A DNA stretch of 64,000 nucleotides from Collybiopsis luxurians FD-317 M1 (Eukaryota; Basidiomycota; Agaricomycetes; Agaricales; Omphalotaceae). This document shows positions 20,881-31,604 of the stretch, in pieces. Position numbers and translations under genes: made by a program. The stretch covers positions 500,104 through 564,103 of the forward strand of contig KN834770.1 of assembly GCA_000827265.1 (NCBI GenBank). The letters run 5' to 3'. Each line of letters starts with the position of its first letter. Within the stretch, counting starts at the first letter, position 1. The notes beneath the pieces were generated by a model. The model saw only the letters and a program-made list of their open reading frames with translations, was not told where the DNA came from and did not search any database.

Positions 20881-23307
20881 ATGCCCTCCATGTCAAAATC
20901 CCAGTCTGGCCTTGGAACTTTCAAAAGGGACTTTTCTGAAAATAATAGAAGCAATTCACAGGCAACGACTCGAGATGCATCTATCGAATGGTCACCCACA
21001 CCACCTAAACCTGCTCCAAAGTTAACCGGAATGCAATTGCGCATGAAGGCCATTGAGGAAGCTCTTAGTGGTGCCGCAACCACCTCTGCGGGCTCCAAAT
21101 CTTCTCAGCCTCTCGTCCAATCTAGGGCTTTCAACAAACGACCTTCAGATCCCGAATTGTTACTCGAAGGCGAAGCTAACGCACCACCTCAGAAGAGAAA
21201 GAGAGAATTGCCTTCTTCCTGGAAAGAAGGCAACAAGAACGAGAAATCGTTCAGCTCGAGATCATCAGCTCTCAACATGAAGGCTCAAGTCAAGGATTTG
21301 CCGCGGACTATGGGAAAATCTAGACTGGCTGGGGTGTTCCTAAGCCAGGAACAGAGTGAAATTCTTCGCTTGGTTGAGAGCGGGATGAGCGTATTTTACA
21401 CAGGAAGTGCTGGTGAGCGACACATGGGTCGCAGGGTCGTTATATGCGCTGATTTCGCACCCATCCCTTAGGTACTGGAAAGTCCGTCCTGTTACGTGAA
21501 ATTATCAAGAGCCTGAAGAAACAACACAAAGCCCCGGATGCAGTCGCTATTACTGCTTCCACCGGTGGGTCATAATCATTTTACATGGTTCGCTTTTTAT
21601 CCAAGTGCTTATTATGCTTGAATGTCCTAGGAATTGCCGCGTGTAATATTGGAGGGGTCACTGTCCATTCGTTCGCTGGATTCGGCTTGGGACTTGAAAG
21701 CGCAAAAGAGTTAGCTACCAAGATTCGCCGGAATAAGAAAGCCAGTACTAGATGGGCGAGAACGAAGGTGCTCATCATTGATGAAGGCGAGCTTGACTAT
21801 TTTGTTTCATCGCCATCTACTGATACCCTCTCGCAGTCTCGATGGTTGATGGCGACCTTTTTGATAAGCTTGCGGAAGTCGGCTCTATTCTACGAAAGAG
21901 CCAACTTCCATTCGGCGGTATTCAGGTTAACAGTTCTTTCATTGTTCACGCTACGCTCTCTAACTTGTCTTTAATAGATCGTCGTTACTGGAGACTTCTT
22001 CCAACTTCCCCCTGTTACCAAAGCTGGTCCGGTGAAATTTGCTTTTGAAGCCACACATTGGTCCAAAGCTATCCAGCGAACGTTCAATTTGACTCAAGTT
22101 TTCCGACAGAAAGATCCAGGTTCGCTAAGTCTTCGTGACCTGATTGACCTATCTAACAGAGCCTCTAGCATTCGTGAACATGCTCAATGAAATGCGGTTT
22201 GGCCGTTTGACCCAGCAATCTATCGAAAAGTTTAGGTCTCTTTCTCGGAACATCGTATACGAAGATGGTTTGGGTCCCACGGAGCTGTAAATCCTTTCAC
22301 AACATCACAATGTCGAACACGTGTATAACTTATCTATGATATTCTAGGTTCCCTCGTCGCGAAGACGTCGACCGATCCAATAATACTCGCCTCAACCGCT
22401 TGACGGAGGAAGTCCGAACATTTACAGCGATCGACGGCGGTGTTGTCGAGGGAGAACAGCGACAAAAGCTTCTAAACAATTTCATGGCACCTCCGACGTT
22501 GCTCCTTCGCGTTAATGCCCAGGTCAATTTGAAAAGAGTTATTGTACTATTCCATCATTCTCATTCTTTTGTTAGGTCATGCTCATCAAGAACATTGATG
22601 AGAATTTAGTGAACGGTTCCATGGGACGTGTTACCCGCTTTTGTGATCCAAACACTTACCTCCAAGAGGGCGAAACCGACTACTCGCGAACTGCTTCATC
22701 CAGTTCGAAACCTTCATCATCTTCGGCTCCCAAGTCTGCAGCGAGTGCCCAAGTTACACAATTTCTGCCTGTTATCGAATTTATCATGCCCAACGGGGCT
22801 CACAAGGAAATGCTAGTTACTCCGGAGAGTTTCAAAGTCGAGTTACCCAACGGCGAAGTCCAGGCTTCTAGAACTCAAGTAAGCGGAATTGTTTGTGAAG
22901 TTATGAAGTAATTGACTAATAGTTTCTAGTTGCCCCTGATTCTTGCTTGGGCCATGTCTATTCATAAATCTCAAGGACAAACTCTGGATCGAGTCAAAGT
23001 TGACCTTGGGAAGGTTTTCGAAAAGGGTTAGTGAAGGCTCCGGTATGGTGTCTTTTACTCAAGCTCATTCCTTTTCATTAGGTCAAGCGTATGTTGCATT
23101 GTCCCGTGCAACTTCGTTAGAGGGACTACAGGTAAATACTCTCCTAGAACTTGACCTGTCGCCTAAATTTTGACCGTGACTTGTCAGATCCTGAACTTCG
23201 ACCCTTCAAAAGTAAAGGCTCATCCCAAAGTCATAGAGTGGAGCAAGACTCTTGAGACGATACCCGTAGCTGAAGATTATGACGAGGAAGCATCCTGGAC
23301 CTTGTAG
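20881..23307 (+). CDS. PIF1: PIF1-family 5'-3' DNA helicase
   Basis: Superfamily 1B helicase acting at telomeres, G-quadruplexes and in mitochondria. All motifs are visible across short introns: GQ-like [13 protein letters not shown], Walker A as [17 protein letters not shown], Ia [26 protein letters not shown], Walker [20 protein letters not shown], motif [35 protein letters not shown], motif V-like [20 protein letters not shown] and motif [20 protein letters not shown]. The N terminus is basic and disordered ([26 protein letters not shown]). A Ser-rich insert ([20 protein letters not shown]) sits in the 2B region. Two ATGs, 20881 and 20890, are equally possible starts, and an upstream exon cannot be ruled out. 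It ends ASWTL. Confidence 0.94.
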
Positions 23308-23430
23308 ACGTTTCTGGACTCTCAACGGCATTTCGATAACTTATCCCATACTATTTGCGCATCCTGGTGCACGCAGTACAGACTACGGTGTAAAATAACA
23401 AGTCAATGTAGGACGGGAAGTCTGAATAGT

Positions 23431-24825
23431 TTATCTTCCAATCGAAGTGAAGTAACTGGGCGGATCGTCAGATAATCCTCTCGCCCAAAGCGATCCTCGA
23501 TCTTGCTCTAACATCTCAATCTGCTGCTTCATTCTTTGCATCTCTGCAGCCATTTGGTGATTTCCATTCTGTATGTGGATGTCATTTTCAGCTGTGGCCG
23601 GGTTGACTCCTGAAGACAGGGTAGAATTGACCATGCTCATGATCTGGAGACGGAGCCGGCCAACTTCTTCCTCCAACAGTTGCTGTCTCTCTGTCTGTGG
23701 TGCATCAGTCTTAAGCTTGGGGTTGACAGTTTGACTACTCCGAGTCTGGGAGATCTGCGAGAGCTTTGTGACACTGACAACTGCAGTGTCGGGTGAAACA
23801 TGCTCGCTCCGTGACCGCGACTCAACCATTTTCTCTTGCAACTTGAAAGAGCTATGTAGAGGACGATATGGACTCGTGCCAGAGTGAGAGCTGAAGTGTC
23901 CCTGGGGCTGAAACGCGCGCGCCTTGGAGGGTCTGGATGCAGGATCGGGGATCTGAACAAATGGTGTAATGGTGGTATTTCGATGTGAGGGCCCAGTAAG
24001 CCTGGCAAATACAGAAGAAAATGCACTGGATGCTCTTTTCGTGGACTCTAAGTTGATAGATGTAACTTCGTGCTTCTTCGCTCGTTGTTGCATGCAGAAG
24101 ATTGAGAGTATGGCGAAGATGATTACAGTGGGCACAACACTTCCGACAGTTGCGCCAATGATAACTGAGCTGTTGACGTGTGAGGCAGGCGCGCTACTTC
24201 AGAAATCACCAAGGTCACTGGGTCATGTCAGGGTACTGCAGAAAGATTTTCACTGACGTCGTACTAGTCACTGTCGTGATAGTCTCCGTAGTAGTAGTCA
24301 CCGTAGTGGTAAAGGTTGGGGCGCATGAACTAGAAGATGGAGCTAACGAATTAGAAGCGACATTAGCAGCGGCAGCCGTGATAGGTATTGTACTATTGAA
24401 AAACCCGTATGGACTCTCTGCCGTTGTGCCACGGATAAGATGAGATCTAGAAGACGGTGGACACAAGTAAGAAAACATCCACAACCCAAAGCAAACGAAG
24501 ATAGGATACCCGGTCCGCACAAAAACAAAAGGCATGGACCCTGATGCGGACCCAGTTCCACCAGGGACTTGTAATGAGAGTTCCTTATTGAGGGTCCCTA
24601 TATCATCTACTATCTGGAGAACGTCGAACCAAAAATCTGTTGGATCGTCTCTATTCCGGGTCCAAGTCAAGATCACTTCAGTGAAGACTGTCGGGGTCGC
24701 CTCTATGCTGATATTGAAAGCAGAAGCATTGAAGACCAAGAGGTATGTACAAAAGCTGCGAAAGAATCCGGTCAGAGAATGAAAAGGATCCCACAAAGTG
24801 CATACAGGAGTGAGGTAAAAAACAT
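23431..24825 (-). CDS. Secreted-domain / one-TM protein with coiled-coil tail and PPxY motif, copy A
   Basis: Start at 24825; a 20-nt first exon, intron 24805-24756 (GTATGC...CGCAG), then the signal peptide MFFTSLLFCTYLLVFNASA. The ectodomain has FNISIEATPTVFTEVILTW, DFWFDVLQIVDDIGTLNKE and LSLQVPGGTGSASGSMPFVF, then a short intron and SHLIRGTTAESPYGF. A Ser/Thr linker (TFTTTVTTTTETITTVTSTT) leads to the TM helix SVVPTVIIFAILSIFCMQQ with a basic stop (RAKKHE). The cytosolic part has a Ser/Pro-rich stretch, then a coiled coil (ERQQLLEEEVGRLRLQIMSM and MQRMKQQIEMLEQDRGSLWA), and ends LSDDPPSYFTSIGR with PPSY, a WW-domain ligand. About 415 residues. The design is that of mushroom surface sensors or adhesins; its function is unknown. 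Confidence 0.75.
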
Positions 24826-25919
24826 TGAGTCGGATTGGAACAAAGCTACCGCGACGCCGCGTATATATGAAGAAATCAAAAGCTGATGTCTCTACCTATC
24901 TGGATACAGGCTATTGAGGTTGGTAATTCAACGGGATGTACTTGATTTATTGAAAATTCTACCATGGCGTAGTCAAGAAAGTCACAATCGATGAGATGGG
25001 ATCAACGGGATCAAGGAGTGCCCGAAAATAACGAAAAGCGCTATTCTGCGCCTATATGCCGGATCTGGATGATGCATCACCAGCAACTCATGTGAGTCCA
25101 AGTAAACTATTAACCATCATCTGCAGAGTTGGTGAACTACTGAAAACTTTCTCGCTCCTCTGACTCCAGCCTCTCAGTACGCTTGCTTACCTGATACTGC
25201 AAAGCAGTTGAAAACCTACCACAAGGGCCAATTTGATTATAGGAATATGACTTCCCACTGCGATCAATGAGCACGATAATGCTAACAGAAACCAGTGAAA
25301 TGGTCCCGTCCTACGCTTATACAATGTCTGCAACTGTGTCGAGTAGTAATATCGACATTGCAGCCTTTTTGGCTCAGTTGGTAACTGGACTGGTTTCAAG
25401 CCCCATATGATACTTGCTGATAGATGGGACCATTACAGCACGGCCTGACTTGCTGCCATCATCTCGAGCCGAATCATCAGAGCTTGAAGATAGCTTTCTG
25501 GAACCGTTACCTCAGCAAAGCTTCTGCTGAGCCTTTGCAGGAGTGTGGATGGCCTTACTTATTAGGCAAGCTTACAGCTGATTTTACCTCACGGTCTCCG
25601 TCGACCTCCGAGTCAGCAACCGATTTCTATTGCAGTTATTATTAGCAATGCTTCACCTCGCTGTGCTGCAGGCCCGCATGGGGAACTCGAGTTCAAGGAT
25701 CATAGTGTCTGTGGTACTTATTTCTTGCTCTTTCAGGAAACTAGTGCATTCATCAGCCTGCCGTTCCTTTTCCCTACACTTATCTTTCCTCACCTGTCAG
25801 CCTATCGTTGACGATGCCGATGACTTCTGATATCTATAGTTGTCTTTATTCATATCTCACCCCTGAATATCTTTCCCGAGCTCTATCCAGGTTAGATCGA
25901 CCTAAGGAATTGGCTGGTG

Positions 25920-26203
25920 TTACAGCTGTTTCTGTAACTATGTGGAATTCCAAAAATCTTTTTAAAAAAATCTGAGGTCACATTACTTTTTGGCTTTTGG
26001 TTTTGTCAGAGTACAGGTAGTCAGATACATAGTCACTTCCTCCGCCTCATGAGGTTCATTGTCTAAAGCTCTCACTGGGCTTGACATTGTAGGAAGGATG
26101 AACAATGTAAACTACAAGAATAAGTGCTTAGCCTGAGAGCAGTGAGTCACTAGTGACCTCAGATTTCTTTTTAGATTCCACATAGTTACGGAAACAGCTG
26201 TAA
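25920..26203. mobile_element. 284-bp inverted-repeat element (MITE-like)
   Basis: Left arm 25920-25982 opens TTACAGCTGTTTCTGTAACT; the right arm 26153-26203, read in reverse complement, opens TTACAGCTGTTTCCGTAACT. Both arms run through ATGTGGAAT to ATCTGAGGTCAC, about 50-60 bp each; the left arm has a longer A/T run. There is no coding capacity inside. A clean target duplication is not evident; GTG flanks both ends and could be a 3-bp one. It is absent from the matching interval of duplication copy B. Confidence 0.65.
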
Positions 26204-27210
26204 GTGGAAAAATAGGAAGTTCATCTCATGATCCCATGACCTCCAAGGTGCTGTATCCGATAATGTTTATGCAGTAACATAGCATCTCACAGCTTCCTGC
26301 AGAAAATCAATCATCGGAGTTGATTCTTCGCCATGCCACATATGAGCTCAGAGCATAGTTTGCACAGGACGTACACTATCTCACTCAATATCTTGGTCAT
26401 AGGTGAAAGTGGCGCATCATACTGTATACAGCTTTGACCCCATCAAACATTACCTACCCTATATAGAAGCACTTAGTCAGGTGCAGCTGATCAAACTGAT
26501 AATACCCTGGAGAAAGATCAAATCGGAGTTTTTGTTTCAACGGACAGTAAAGATGTCCAGTGACATGATGGAAACAGTGCAAAGTCTCTACGACTCTCAG
26601 AAAATTCTGTTCATTAGTGATCTGCTGCAGGCTGTAGTACATCTGGGAACAAGATTACTCTAGCGCATTCCTACCAGGCTGACATCATTGCAGCAGTGAT
26701 TTATCTCGTTTCAGTTACCTAAACAGAGCAAGCAGTGCAGGGTCCCCGAAAAAAAGGCATGGGAGATGGCCTGTCAGGAACTTCGATGTTGGCTTAAAGA
26801 ACTTGATATAGGTGTGAATGAAGTGAAGGGACACAGACAGCTGCTTCAGGCAATGCAATCTACTTTTTGAATTTACGAGTCTGAAATGAAATGAAGGATT
26901 GGTTCTTATTGAGCGAAGTAAGTTGTCACGTGTGGGAAAGTAGCTATTCAAATGCTTACGTTTTTCCCCATACATGGTCCGTGGAAAACCTTCTTTGATG
27001 TGACATCTCACGGTCAGTTTTGTTACCGTGATTCCTCATTTATTACTAAGCTTTTTTAACTTTTTTAACTTGTCCATTGACATTCTTTCTTTTTCTTCCT
27101 CATTGTCCTGAATGGACTTTTGCTTCTTCTGACTGGTACAAACTAAATTGAAGCTGGTCGAATGACCGCAGAAGTCATATTCTATTCCCTCCAACAACTT
27201 GTCTTTGGCA

Positions 27211-27340
27211 TTCTCATAACTCTCGTTGTCCCACCCTCATAAAACAACCTTGATCTTACATACGACATTGAGCCATTCTCATAACTCTCATTGTCCCACC
27301 CTCATAAAACAACCTTGATCTTACGTACGACATTGAGCCA
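27211..27340. repeat. 65-bp tandem duplication
   Basis: Two head-to-tail copies, 27211-27275 and 27276-27340, each opening TTCTCATAACTCTC and closing ACGACATTGAGCCA. They differ at two positions. Confidence 0.9.
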
Positions 27341-28887
27341 TTCCCAACCAGCTTATCAGTGGCTCACTGCATTTACATCAAGAACAGATGGGTAGGATGA
27401 GTAGCGCAGGAAGCAATGCTCTTGCTACATTCGAGGAGCTGTTCCTGTATGCCTGCCCAAATTTTACAATGCCAATTCGCCGCTGTATGACAATAACAAT
27501 GCAATTGCTGCGATTCTCAGATCTTAGCACTGATTCCGCTGATGCTTTGGAAGGTTTGCTGTCTGCTCCTCTTTTCTACATTGACTTTGCTAACAGTTTT
27601 TGTCAGCCCCCATACTGACAAATCCTACTCAGCATCATCTCCATTCCTCAGCAGCTGCTCGCAGGCATCAGATGAATTTTGGGACTGGTTGCTTTTTCTA
27701 AATCAGCCAATGCAGCTGTTTTTTCAAGCTCAGCTGCACCAAAGAGGGTTGCATGGGGAGGTGCTGGCACAAGAGGAGTGGCTCTGTTTGATAGGATTAT
27801 GTACTCAAAATTTTGAGAAGAGGCCCTGATTGTTACTTTGTACCTAAGGACATAAGCTTGATTCTTTATTGTTGGTGTTACCATTCTGTGTGGTCTTGCA
27901 TCAGCTGTTTGGTTTAATCAGAAAAATTTGACATAGAAGAAGACTGGAAAAGGTTATTAGCAATTGAGGGAGTTGGATTTGAATGGAATGTCGTAGGATC
28001 TCTTTACATATTTATCACAATGCCAATCTTGCAAACAGTATTTCAACTCTCTGTGCTGCGCTTGAGCTGACCATCCCTGAATTAGTTCATTGAGCATATA
28101 AACAAAAGCTCTCGAAATGCATTGAGGTTTTGTGAGGTATATATATTTCCCTTCCCAGTCAATGGCTGGTATAACAAGTCACTTGGAAATATGAATTGTT
28201 AGGTCCATGATGCATTCTCAATTCTACACAATATGTTAAAGCATAAAGTTTGTTCTCCACTATAGCACCATTCCTATTTAATTTCTCACCTCTTTTTGTG
28301 ATACAAACTACTTTTTTGTCAGGCTATGAACTGATAAGTTCTTCTTTCATACAAATATATCATATGGAAGCAAAATAACATTTTTCTTCTTTCAGAAGCC
28401 CAATGAAGGTGGAATATTTGGGATGGCACATCAGTTTACTGTTGGATTAGCGCAAAGTGGCGCATCTGTACATCGTATGTGTTTCTATTGTGGGTTACGG
28501 TGCGCAGTGGTGCCTCTGAGCTGTTAGGCTCGGAATGATGATGGTAAGATAAGTAATTGTCTATTGTTGTTGGCCTTCAGAGTAGGCCTTTTATACTCTA
28601 CGGTAGGTATTCTAGAAGTATCTACAAGGTAAGTAACACTTCTACTATGTTCCATGTATCACTAATACCGCAGTAATTATCTGAGTAATCTATGAATAAA
28701 TATTACTAAGCTTCATACTGGAGTTGCTAGTTCCAGTCAAAGCATCAGATCACAACAGTTTCAAGTTGAATATATTTTGTAGTGCTTTTCCCCATATTTC
28801 AAACAATGATTCTTTTGACATTACTTTGTAGTTTTCATTGTTCTTTTGTCTTTTCATTTAGTATGTGTACAACATATATTTTTCTGG

Positions 28888-28920
28888 TCACCTCAGTTGG
28901 TCTACACACAACTGAGGTGA
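28888..28920. repeat. Perfect 12-bp inverted repeat with 9-bp loop
   Basis: TCACCTCAGTTG and CAACTGAGGTGA enclose GTCTACACA. A partial second copy, GTTGGTCTACATGCAACTGA, lies at about 29011-29030, and GATATGTTGTATCTATAG / GATACATTGTATCTGTAG repeat around both, so this is a small diverged direct duplication. Confidence 0.7.
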
Positions 28921-30255
28921 GCTACATACTTATTACTCTCCTTTGTATATGTTACTTATATGGTCTCATAGTGATATGTTGTATCTATAGGTACTTACTT
29001 TATGAATAGAGTTGGTCTACATGCAACTGAGTGATACATTGTATCTGTAGCTCTAAAATTTACTTCTATCTATCAGAACTCATTACTTGCTACTCAAACC
29101 ATACATACTCTTCATTAGATGGTGTGGATCAAACAACTGGCATTCCAAAGTTCAAAATTAAGATCTTGGATGGGGCTTAAGGATCAACCTCTAAAGTTAT
29201 CCTTCACAAGATAGGATAGAGAAATTGGGGCAAGTGAAATCTCAGAATTGGTGTTTTCTTTGATCATTCTGAGTACAAATATTTCTCAATATTCATCTTT
29301 TTATTCAGCCGCAGTTGCAGAATACTCAAACTGCATTACCGCGCAAACATGAGTCTATGGGTTCTTATTGACTTCCTGCTGAGCCAAGTAAGACAATAGT
29401 AACATTGAGTGACTAATCTTCCCTTGATACATGCATTTCTTGCTTGTTTTAACTCCTAAGTATATTAAGTATCTCTGACTCTGAATATAAGTGTTCTTGG
29501 TTTATCTCTTCTAGGCTTTTCCTTGTGGTGTACATACAGCCATTTTATTTCAAGAATCATTGATTGATGTTTTTGTCTGCAATAGCATGTGCAACACTGG
29601 TGGGCCATGGGTCCCAAGATTCTCAGCACTTTTATTCTGCATATATTTGCAATGCCGCAGAAGGAACAAACTCTCTGTTGCATTTTACCTTTGTGTCTGG
29701 CAAGTTCTGGACTCATATCTGCCGCGCAATTTATTGCGGCGGCCCACACTCTCACATACTAATCCTTAGCACTGCTTGTGGCAGCAAACCCCGACCCCAT
29801 TCCACATGAAGGCTACTTTCCTGTCTTATGAGCAGTCCTTGAGTTGTTTTAAGGGGGAAGGTGTAGCAGGCAGATTTGATGGCACCACTTTTGAGGGGAG
29901 AATGTGAAGGAGAGGACAAAGAAGGGGTGCTTGGTACATGTTCAGTACAGAAGAAACCAATCGGGAGGATGACAGTGTGCTCAAAGAAGATGCAGAGGAG
30001 GACAATGATGTATTCACTGTATTGGCATCTGGGCTTGCATTGCAATGCCTAGTACAGTCCATCCTTTTAACTTTGTCAACTTTAGCACATGCCGGTGTTT
30101 TGGCATGCAGTCTGCTGAGCATTTGCTGCTCCCCGACATTCTTCAGCTAACTCAAGTTCTTCCTTCTGACAAGTGAGTAGCATTCATCAATTTACCTCAA
30201 AGCAGTGAATGCTGTCATGGGTGCCAGCTTCATTGTTGGTAAAAATATGAATTTG

Positions 30256-30352
30256 TTCAGGTTGTCCTAGGTTTCCCTGGGCTTCCCTGGGGATCCCTGT
30301 GATATCCTAGGATCTGGGGGTCATCCCCTGGCAGCCTGGGCTCCAAGTAGTT
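30256..30352. repeat. Degenerate CCCTGGG-type short repeat
   Basis: A run of units such as TTCCCTGGGC, CCTAGG and CCCTGGGGATCC, spaced every 8-12 bases. Composition is GC-rich in an AT-rich setting. Confidence 0.4.
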
Positions 30353-31105
30353 TTTCTGATGGATACACTCTTCCTAAGCTTACAACCTCAGCCATTGATT
30401 AGAAAAGTTGATGCATGGTGAGTGTTGTTAACAAGGATTGTATTTATATTTGGTCACTGTGAATGGACTGAGTGGAGGATTTCATCCTGAGGATCGAGCC
30501 CTCAGAGACTGTCAAATCAGCTTATACTTTCTTTGCCATTTTGGTGAAGGTTGGTATGTTCCATTTCACCTGCGCCACAACAGATGCCTCAGCATTCAAG
30601 AACATGTAGGACCAACCCATCAAACCCAAGACACTTGCTGAGGTAAAGATGACAGAGGAAGGAAATTTGTTGAGTGAATGCTGTGGCGTGGGATGAACTA
30701 GATAAGATAGTTTGACTCTCGAGGAAAGATAAATATGTTTGTGATATATTTATGACCAACTGCTCTTCCTGGTTTACATGCATTCTGATGGTCATATGCA
30801 GATGTATGGCCATGTAAGCTCCTTCTGAGTTGGATGTGATGCTAGTTGCTTGCATTGATTGCAGGACAGTGTGTCATTAGTCGAGAGATGAAGCAGTGAT
30901 AGATGTCGTCAAAGCAGAACAGCTGCCTGTAGAACTAAAAGAACAATAGAAATCACCAAAAAAAAATTGGTCTCTTCCCAAGTGTCTCTCAAGCAAATTG
31001 GATAGTTTCTACATATTTCATGTCGAAGGCAGCAGGTGCTACAGAACAGTTGGTTCTTGCTGCCATTGGCCCCATACTATTTGCACATGCTGGTGTGTGC
31101 AGTAC

Positions 31106-31561
31106 AGACTACAAGCCCCTGCGACAGATATTGTGCACAATTTGACTGGTGCTACCAAATGAATGTTTGTGCACAATCCTTGGTCGCACCAGTCAAGGCC
31201 ACCCTAAAATAGATAAGATTAGATGTAACTACCCTAAACCCTAACCTTTTGCACTTCGCGCGAGCACCCTGCGGGTGCGCCTAACCCCCAACCCAGTGCG
31301 CCTTTGGCGCAAGCCTAACCCCTAACCCTAACCCTCTAACCCTCTAACCACCTACCTGGCCCTCCGATAGAGCCATTTGTTGGCAATGTTGCAGACAGTT
31401 CCCATATGTTAGGGCTAGCAGAGCTAGCTCTAACAGGAACTGCCTGCAACATTGCTTGATCTTAGGGTGGTCACTGGTAGTTACCAGAGGATTGTTCACA
31501 AACATTTATTTGGTAGCACCAAAGGTTGTGAACAATAACAGTGGCATTGGGTGAGACTACA
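31106..31561. mobile_element. 440-bp fold-back element with 8-bp target duplication and telomere-like repeats
   Basis: AGACTACA flanks both ends (31106-31113 and 31554-31561). Copy A of the duplication shows the single uninterrupted site (AGACTACGG). The ends are imperfect inverted repeats: the left has TGGTGCTACCAAAT then AATGTTTGTG, and the right in reverse complement has TGGTGCTACCAAAT then AAATGTTTGTG; pairing continues inward to CCACCCTAA. The left half holds CCCTAA-type units (ACCCTAAACCCTAACC, CCCTAACCCTAACCCTC) and two GC-rich palindromes (GCACCCTGCGGGTGC, TGCGCCTTTGGCGCA). The core is a 73-bp hairpin at 31383-31455 (GCAATGTTGCAGACAGTTCC against GGAACTGCCTGCAACATTGC). There is no ORF. 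The 8-bp duplication would fit a hAT-type non-autonomous element. Confidence 0.75.
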
Positions 31562-31604
31562 GTGTAATATAACAAGCCAAATTGATACAGTAGGTCTGAA
31601 CAGT

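Larger units (their letters stand above)
23345..26650. repeat. Segmental duplication, copy A
   Basis: From CCCATACTATTTGC at 23345 the sequence can be matched to copy B starting at 31071. The match covers the one-TM gene, its promoter, the block 25187-25300 (homologous to 33260-33390) and the block 26290-26640 (homologous to 33680-34010, for example CTCACTCAATATCTTGGTC in both). It begins 37 bp after the PIF1 stop. Both copies are in the same orientation. Between the last two anchors copy A is about 700 bp longer, partly because of the 284-bp element at 25920. Boundaries are good to a few tens of bases on the left, less on the right. Confidence 0.8.
26651..31070. other. Gene-free AT-rich region with decayed repeats
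   Basis: 4.4 kb between the two duplicated units. Many short open frames but none with a recognisable domain, believable splice borders or codon pattern; all frames are broken within about 90 codons. Noted inside it: a 65-bp tandem duplication (27211-27340), a 12-bp perfect inverted repeat (28888-28920) with a degraded second copy near 29010, and a degenerate CCCTGGG-type run (30256-30352). A stretch at 29570-29780 stays open in one frame (GHGSQDSQHFYSAYICNAAE) and may be a relic of a gene or transposon. I cannot name it. Confidence 0.5.

Noticed and set aside
29570..29780. Transposase or protease relic (GHGSQDSQHFYSAY).
   Set aside because: Single short open stretch without a family signature I can defend; kept only as a note in the gene-free region.
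31230..31360. CCCTAA runs read as a chromosome end or interstitial telomere scar.
   Set aside because: The block is inside a 440-bp element with an 8-bp target duplication and an empty site in the paralogous copy, so it arrived by insertion and not by end fusion.
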